DNA of 10,904 nucleotides from an uncultured Mailhella sp. (GTDB taxonomy: Bacteria > Desulfobacterota > Desulfovibrionia > Desulfovibrionales > Desulfovibrionaceae). The stretch is from positions 1 through 10,904 of the forward strand of contig CALUWZ010000048.1 in the NCBI GenBank assembly GCA_944324625.1, written 5' to 3'. Both the position numbers and the translations under genes were made by a program. Of this stretch, positions 6,250-10,904 are shown one piece after another. The notes beneath the pieces are model-generated. The model was not told where the DNA came from. It did not search any database and saw nothing but the letters and a program-made list of their open reading frames with translations. Each line of letters opens with the position of its first letter. Position 1 is the stretch's first letter.

Positions 6250-8090
6250 CTGCAAACCTCCTTTTCTTTGCGCAAAAATGCCCTCAGCCTGTGGGACACG
6301 GTTGGCAGACAGCGGCGCAGCACAAAACCGTCTTCCGCAAGCATGCGCCGCAAATTGATAAGATGTGCCGCCCCCACGAAAACAGCAGTGCGCCCTTCTT
6401 CCAAATACGGACGCATGCGCTCGCGGAAACGCTGGTCACGCAAACTGATGACAGTGCCCGTACGTGTGGGAAATTCGGCACTGGAACCCATCATGCCTTC
6501 CAAATCCCCTGCCAGATATGTTTTCAAATTTCGCTGCGAATATTTTTTCCATTCACGGCAGTTTCTGAAATACGCAAGCACGCGCTCAACAGGCACGGAA
6601 TTCAGCGAAGCCAGCTGTTCCTCCAAATTTTCCATGCCGATGACGTTTTTGCCCATATCTCGGGCTATGCGCCATGCTTCCATATCCACTGAACATTTCC
6701 ATTCATTGCGCTCCAAAAAAGCCGTCCACAGACTGAAAAACGCACACCACGGCCGCATTGTCGACAAAATTTCCCGAACATCGGCTTTTTTGCCTGCTTC
6801 CAATCCCAAAAGGCGGAACAGTTTCCCTTCAGGTCCGCGTACCACACGCTCCAGCCTGCGTATTTCCTCCTCTGTCAGCAAATTTATAAGCGGAACAAAA
6901 TCAGACTCGAGCGTTCTGCCGTTCTTATCAACCTGCGCCATAAAATCATCGTCAAGCGGACCTTCGAAAATAACATGGTCAACCCTGCGGAACAGCCTGC
7001 GGAATGAATTTTCAAAAGAATAAAGAAAAAAATGCGCAGTGCCGCAAAGCCACGAAACTTTGCCGTTTTTTTCCACTTCATAAATCATGGCAAACGGACG
7101 CTGCTGCGGCTGCATTGCCAAAATCTGCCTTTTGGTCATATTGCTGCTGCGCAGAAGGGCAATGGCAAAATCATGGGCAAGACTTTGCGTTTTTGCCTCT
7201 GTTTCTTCCTCCCATTCAGCCATAACGTAAGGCAAAGACAAAACAGCACCCCATTTTTTCTTAAAACGAAGAATACCCTCATTTACCCCAAGTCCGAGAT
7301 GAATAAAACGCTTGCCTGCAGAATTCGCCCGTTCAATCATTGAAGCAAACAGCAGATCCGACGCATGCGGTACATAATGCGCCCGTGAATGGGCACCAAG
7401 AATATAGGAAACAAAATTCTTGGGAGCATAATCAAGCAAAAGACATGCCGCAAGCCGTCCTTCGCTGTCCCATGCGTTCAGCAGGCGCAGATTTCCGTCC
7501 TGTGCGGCTTCAGAAAGAGCCTCGGGCGTCCTTGCATACAGTTCACGGACATGCGGAGCAAGAGAAAATTCACCTCGGTCTGCCCTGCCCATAAATTCAG
7601 CCCAAAGCCGGCGATGTGCAGGAGTAAAAACACAATCCTCCTCTACCCGCAAAACCTGCCGCGCTTTACGCAGGGGGCCGCGCAGACGGACAGGAATTTC
7701 GGCCTTTGCAGAAAGCACATAATATCTGTCGCGGTCAACTATGGCATTGTGCAGCCGTTCAGGAAGATCAGGACCTATGGCAAAACATCGAACAGAGTGC
7801 AGACCGCTTTGCTTTCTGACTTCTCCGCAGGCTTCATTCAGAGCCTTTTCAAAATCCTCATGCCCATATTTGCCTCGCAGCGGGTATGCAATTGCCATAA
7901 GCCAGTCATCATCATGGAGAAAAAAATATTCCCCTTTGCAAAAAAAACTGCCCTGCGACATGGCCCGCATAAGCACAGGGGAATGTTCGGGAACTTTTGC
8001 ACAGTCAATTAATTTTTCTAAGATTGACTGCTCATTCGGTGTATCCGCATGAGATAAATCTGATTGAAATACTCTGTCATTTTCAGGCAT
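6240..8090 (-). CDS. GNAT/FemAB-like domain fused to a TraB/GumN domain
   Basis: This 616-aa two-domain protein has no signal peptide or clear membrane segment. Residues about 30-300 match the acyltransferase-like protein encoded next to it: LRGPLRKARQV (136-146), IHLGLGVN (263-270) and FKKKWG (276-281). Residues about 330-595 look like a TraB/GumN (TIKI/PrgY) domain. They contain LCGTAHF with a G-x2-H motif at 350-353, FEGP with Glu376, IGMENLEEQL (484-493), and a second G-x2-H in FVGAAHL (573-576), followed by the usual RRMLAEDGF. In that family the histidines and glutamate are thought to bind metal, and animal TIKI is a protease; the activity here is unknown. The ATG at 8090 has GGGAGG ending 4 nt upstream and follows a sigma-70 promoter, so this is the first gene of the set. 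Both domain calls are by motif; the fusion itself is plain from one open frame. Confidence 0.75.
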   Translation of the reverse strand: MPENDRVFQSDLSHADTPNEQSILEKLIDCAKVPEHSPVLMRAMSQGSFFCKGEYFFLHDDDWLMAIAYPLRGKYGHEDFEKALNEACGEVRKQSGLHSVRCFAIGPDLPERLHNAIVDRDRYYVLSAKAEIPVRLRGPLRKARQVLRVEEDCVFTPAHRRLWAEFMGRADRGEFSLAPHVRELYARTPEALSEAAQDGNLRLLNAWDSEGRLAACLLLDYAPKNFVSYILGAHSRAHYVPHASDLLFASMIERANSAGKRFIHLGLGVNEGILRFKKKWGAVLSLPYVMAEWEEETEAKTQSLAHDFAIALLRSSNMTKRQILAMQPQQRPFAMIYEVEKNGKVSWLCGTAHFFLYSFENSFRRLFRRVDHVIFEGPLDDDFMAQVDKNGRTLESDFVPLINLLTEEEIRRLERVVRGPEGKLFRLLGLEAGKKADVREILSTMRPWCAFFSLWTAFLERNEWKCSVDMEAWRIARDMGKNVIGMENLEEQLASLNSVPVERVLAYFRNCREWKKYSQRNLKTYLAGDLEGMMGSSAEFPTRTGTVISLRDQRFRERMRPYLEEGRTAVFVGAAHLINLRRMLAEDGFVLRRCLPTVSHRLRAFLRKEKEVCRWP

Positions 8091-8148
8091 GGCGCCTCCC
8101 TGAACAGCAGCTTATTTATTGGTATGAGATTTATTGTCTATTATTATA

Positions 8149-8177
8149 ATTGTAATTCAGAAAGAGATAAGTTTCAA
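8149..8177 (-). promoter_or_regulatory. Sigma-70-type promoter of the acyltransferase/TraB gene set
   Basis: On the minus strand TTGAAA (8177-8172) and TACAAT (8154-8149) are separated by 17 bp. Each hexamer matches the consensus at five of six positions. Transcription would start near 8142, giving a leader of about 50 nt before the ATG at 8090. The surroundings are AT-rich, so chance matches are possible, but spacing and position are right. Confidence 0.6.
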
Positions 8178-8672
8178 TTGATTATTTTAGATACTGACAA
8201 ATTAATAAAAATATCCCCCAATTAATATAAAAAAAAATTCGAAAGGCTGTGTTATTCGCATAAGTTAATAACAATAAATAACAATAATTGACTTACCAAA
8301 CACATCGCAGAACAAAAATCCAATAACTGCAAAAAAAAACAATTTGAATAACTTCAAAGATATTTAACACTATATTAATTAATTTGAATTAAAAGTACAA
8401 ATCAAAAAATCTGAAACAACATTAAACTGCAGTATTATAACTCTAGTCACACGTCTTTAGCTGCAATTTCAATATGTTGATATTCAACTCAACACTAACA
8501 TGAAATGCACAGAAAAACAATGCGCCATGTTTATCATCAAAGAGTGACATGACATCGAAACTATACAATTTTATAATATGGAAGCCGCAAAAAATTGCAA
8601 ACTCTCCTTTTCAATTGCAGAATAATTTTTAAAATTAATCTTACCGCTGTCGCGAATTAGTATTAAATCAGC
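8178..8672. other. AT-rich intergenic stretch without a recognisable gene
   Basis: About 500 bp of strongly AT-rich sequence lies between the promoter region of the leftward gene set and the ribosomal operon terminator. I see no long open frame and no tRNA-like or other RNA gene. Small repeats are present: AATAACAATAA in overlapping tandem (8267-8277 and 8277-8287), AATTTGAAT at 8341-8349 and 8381-8389, a perfect inverted repeat TTTGAA-TAAC-TTCAAA (8343-8358), and GTTGA-TAT-TCAAC (8476-8488). With this base composition these may be chance. Confidence 0.6.
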
Positions 8673-8709
8673 AAAAAAAAAGTCCCCGACATAATCAGGG
8701 ACTTTTTTT
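8673..8709 (-). terminator. Rho-independent terminator of the ribosomal alpha operon
   Basis: AGTCCC (8681-8686) pairs with GGGACT (8698-8703), with flanking A and T runs extending the stem. On the minus strand the stem is followed by nine T (8681-8673), and on the plus strand by seven T (8703-8709). It lies just after the rplQ stop, so it ends the rpsK-rpsD-rpoA-rplQ transcript. Confidence 0.92.
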
Positions 8710-8726
8710 AATTCTATGAATAAGTC

Positions 8727-9116
8727 TTATTCAGCACTTTTAGCTTCTTCAGAGCCTGCATATTTGGTAAGCTCGATTACAGCCATAGGAGCACTGTCGC
8801 CTTTTCTCGGCATAGCAAGTTTCATAATTCTTGTATAACCGCCGGGAATTCCTGCATACTGAGGAGCAATTTCATCAAAAAGAGTTTTTACCAATTGATG
8901 ATCGCCAAGTACGCGGAAAGCAAGACGGCGGGAATGAACGTCATTACGTTGAGCCAAAGTAATGAGAGGTTCTACTACACCGCGCAAATCTTTTGCTTTG
9001 GCAACAGTAGTGCGAATACGACCATGAATCAAAAGGGCTTTGGCCATGTTGTTGAACAAAGCTTTACGGTGAGAAGGATTTCTTCCCAATTTTCTACCGG
9101 AATTGTTATGCCTCAT
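8727..9116 (-). CDS. rplQ: 50S ribosomal protein L17
   Basis: This is a 129-aa protein with the characteristic L17 start [20 protein letters not shown], followed by [23 protein letters not shown]. It ends in an acidic tail (EEAKSAE). L17 binds 23S rRNA near the peptide exit tunnel of the large subunit. The ATG at 9116 is chosen because it gives the family's standard N-terminus and has AAGGAAG just upstream; a longer in-frame version would add 16 foreign residues. It overlaps the end of rpoA by 11 nt, which suggests translational coupling. It is the last gene of the alpha operon, followed by a strong terminator. Confidence 0.97.
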   Translation of the reverse strand: MRHNNSGRKLGRNPSHRKALFNNMAKALLIHGRIRTTVAKAKDLRGVVEPLITLAQRNDVHSRRLAFRVLGDHQLVKTLFDEIAPQYAGIPGGYTRIMKLAMPRKGDSAPMAVIELTKYAGSEEAKSAE

Positions 9117-10149
9117 GGTGTTGCTTCCTTTTCCATTCTTGGTATTTTTTGTCGAAACCGTCAATCTTCATGCCGAAATCAAGGCCCATGCGGATAAGCA
9201 GTTCTTTGATTTCGTCCAGAGATTTTTTGCCGAAGTTCTTTGTTTTGAGCATATCGTTTTCGGAACGCTGAACAAGTTCACCTACAGTAGCGATTTGTGC
9301 GCCGTGCAGACAGTTGGTAGCACGCACGGAAAGTTCCAAATCATCAATGCTTTTAAAGAGGTTTTCGTTGATATCTCCGGATTCAGAAGAACCAAGACAA
9401 CTTTCGTCAGATACCTGCTCATCAAAATTGATGAATACGGCAATCTGTTCTTTTATAATTTTAGCACTGTATGCAATCGCATCTTCGGGAGTAAGAGAAC
9501 CGTCGGTCCAAACTTCGAGGATGAGCTTGTCATAGTTGGTCATTTGACCTACACGTGCCTGCTCAATAGTATAGGAAACTTTACGTACAGGAGAAAAACT
9601 GGAATCAAGCTTGATAAGCCCGATTTCTTCATTAAGGCCAACATGCATATCAGCAGGCACATAGCCTTTACCCATACGAGCTTCCAATTCAAGGTCAAAT
9701 TCTACGTCTTCTGTCAAAGTCGCAATGTGCAATTCAGGATTAAGCACGGCAACGTGTTGGTTTTCCTGAATGTCAGCAGCAGTAACCACACCTTTTTTAT
9801 TAACTTTCAAAGTCAATTTCTGAGGTACGTCAGTATCCATTGCAAGACGAACTTGTTTGATATTCAGAATGATATCAGTTACATCTTCAAGAACACCAGG
9901 AATTGTGGTGAACTCGTGCTGAACACCTGCAATTTTCACAGACACAAACGCAGAGCCTTGCAAGGAAGCCAGCAATACTCGACGCAGAGCGTTGCCAATG
10001 GTGGTACCGTAACCTCTTTCAAGCGGTTCGCACATGAATTTTCCGTACATAGGACCGGAAACTTCGTTGTCGCGAACAATCTGATCAGGTTTAACAAGTA
10101 CTGCCCAGTTGCGAGCATTGATGAGCCTATTGGCTTGATTTGTGGACAT
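9106..10149 (-). CDS. rpoA: RNA polymerase alpha subunit
   Basis: This is a 347-aa alpha subunit. The N-terminal domain (about 1-240) carries the assembly motif [20 protein letters not shown] at about 44-63 and [13 protein letters not shown], and it dimerises to nucleate the polymerase. The C-terminal domain (about 270-335; [20 protein letters not shown], then [12 protein letters not shown]) binds UP elements and activators. The ATG at 10149 has AGGAG 5 nt upstream and follows rpsD by 15 nt. It is slightly longer than the E. coli protein (329 aa), mainly in the linker and tail. The N-terminal sequence ([17 protein letters not shown]) resembles Desulfovibrio RpoA as I remember it, which supports the proposed lineage. 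Confidence 0.97.
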   Translation of the reverse strand: MSTNQANRLINARNWAVLVKPDQIVRDNEVSGPMYGKFMCEPLERGYGTTIGNALRRVLLASLQGSAFVSVKIAGVQHEFTTIPGVLEDVTDIILNIKQVRLAMDTDVPQKLTLKVNKKGVVTAADIQENQHVAVLNPELHIATLTEDVEFDLELEARMGKGYVPADMHVGLNEEIGLIKLDSSFSPVRKVSYTIEQARVGQMTNYDKLILEVWTDGSLTPEDAIAYSAKIIKEQIAVFINFDEQVSDESCLGSSESGDINENLFKSIDDLELSVRATNCLHGAQIATVGELVQRSENDMLKTKNFGKKSLDEIKELLIRMGLDFGMKIDGFDKKYQEWKRKQHHEA

Positions 10150-10164
10150 GTGAACTCCTGTCTA

Positions 10165-10791
10165 CTATTTGGAGTAAAGTTCGACGATAAGGGACTCACT
10201 GATCGGAGTTTGAATATCGTCACGTTGAGGCATTGCTTTCACAGTACCTTTGAACGCTGCACCGTCAACTTCGAGCCATACAGGGCAGCCGCGGCGGGCG
10301 ATTGCACCTTGTGCATCGGCAATAACAGGGATGTTTCTGTTTTTCTCGTTCACAACGATAACATCACCGACTTTAACCTGCAAAGAAGGAATGTTTACTT
10401 TGTGACCGTTCAGAGTGAAAATTCCGTGACGGACAAGCTGACGTGCCTGTGCGCGGGAATTTGCAAATCCCATGCGGTAAACAACGTTATCCAAACGGCG
10501 TTCCAAGGTTTTAAGAAGGTTTTCACCTGTTACACCTTTCGCCATATCAGAAGAATAGAAATATCCTCTGAATTGTTTTTCTAATACACCGTACATACGA
10601 CGTACTTTTTGCTTTTCACGAAGCATGAGTGCATATTCAGAAAGTTTTTTTCTAGCACGGCCATGCTGACCCGGTGCATAAGGACGGCGATCCTGCGCAC
10701 ATTTATCGGTGTAGCAGCGGTCACCTTTCAAGAACAATTTTGCACCTTCACGACGGCAAATACGGCATTTTGCATCATTATATTTAGCCAC
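10165..10791 (-). CDS. rpsD: 30S ribosomal protein S4, zinc-binding form
   Basis: This is a 208-aa S4, the primary 16S rRNA-binding protein of the small-subunit body. Cys9-x2-Cys12, Cys26 and Cys31 form the zinc-binding set of C+ type S4. The S4 RNA-binding domain ([20 protein letters not shown], then [19 protein letters not shown]) covers about residues 98-136. In many bacteria S4 also represses the alpha operon translationally; no such site can be judged here because the start of the operon is outside the window. The start codon is GTG (10791-10789), giving the standard [10 protein letters not shown]-terminus, with AGGAG 7 nt upstream. Confidence 0.97.
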   Translation of the reverse strand: MAKYNDAKCRICRREGAKLFLKGDRCYTDKCAQDRRPYAPGQHGRARKKLSEYALMLREKQKVRRMYGVLEKQFRGYFYSSDMAKGVTGENLLKTLERRLDNVVYRMGFANSRAQARQLVRHGIFTLNGHKVNIPSLQVKVGDVIVVNEKNRNIPVIADAQGAIARRGCPVWLEVDGAAFKGTVKAMPQRDDIQTPISESLIVELYSK

Positions 10792-10805
10792 GGTCTATCT
10801 CCTGA

Positions 10806-10904
10806 TTATACGCGGCGTCGTTTAGGAGGACGACATCCGTTATGAGGAATAGGGGTTACGTCACGAATGAACGCAACTTTGAAACCTGCTGCGTTGATTG
10901 CACG
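10806..10904 (-). CDS. rpsK: 30S ribosomal protein S11, C-terminal part
   Basis: The last 32 codons of a leftward gene enter from the right edge. The protein end, [22 protein letters not shown], is the highly conserved S11 C-terminus, which lies at the mRNA exit region of the small-subunit platform. Its stop (TAA, 10808-10806) is 14 bp before the rpsD start, fitting the standard rpsK-rpsD-rpoA-rplQ order. Confidence 0.95.
   Translation of the reverse strand, partial: RAINAAGFKVAFIRDVTPIPHNGCRPPKRRRV

Noticed and set aside
8101..8672. CRISPR array or tRNA in the AT-rich gap
   Set aside because: No regularly spaced repeats of 25 bp or more and no cloverleaf-like sequence were seen; the repeats present are 9-11 bp only.
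9103..10584. Plus-strand open frame of 493 codons across the ribosomal genes
   Set aside because: It is antisense to rpoA and rpsD, which are unmistakable; the frame is open only because of their codon use.

Overview
The window looks like chromosomal DNA of a Desulfovibrionaceae-type bacterium (Desulfovibrio/Bilophila relatives, class Desulfovibrionia). The basis is the RpoA N-terminal sequence, a sigma-54-controlled operon built on a relative of adenylylsulfate reductase, and ordinary GGAGG-type ribosome sites. The assignment is an inference from remembered family sequences, not from a search.

Left block (1-4169). A leftward gene, cut by the window edge, encodes the N-terminal sensor domain of an RtcR-like (CARF-type) sigma-54 activator. 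Divergent from it is an AT-rich control region with two matching 20-bp dyads 39 bp apart and a full-consensus sigma-54 promoter (TGGCACAGCGTTTGCT, 563-578). This promoter points into a three-gene operon: an AprA-like FAD protein (629-2293), an AprB-like two-cluster ferredoxin (2308-2520) and a DASS/SLC13-type anion permease (2701-4116). The operon ends at a hairpin terminator (4141-4169). The simplest reading is an inducible anaerobic pathway: the permease imports an organic or sulfur-containing anion, and the flavoprotein/ferredoxin pair reduces or oxidises it. The substrate cannot be read from the sequence. An RtcR-type sensor next to such an operon, rather than next to RNA-repair genes, is the most unusual thing here.

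Middle block (8090 down to 4193, minus strand). A good sigma-70 promoter (8149-8177) precedes three genes. The first is a 616-aa protein joining an acyltransferase-like (GNAT/FemAB-like) domain to a TraB/GumN (TIKI-type) domain. The second is a 287-aa stand-alone paralogue of the acyltransferase-like domain, starting with GTG inside the end of the first gene. The third is a 354-aa radical SAM protein with a SPASM/twitch-like C-terminus. No function is known to me for this set; a peptide- or protein-modifying role is possible.

Right block (8178-10904). An AT-rich stretch of about 500 bp without a recognisable gene precedes the strong terminator of the ribosomal alpha operon, which runs leftward as rpsK (partial), rpsD, rpoA, rplQ. 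These are ordinary housekeeping genes.
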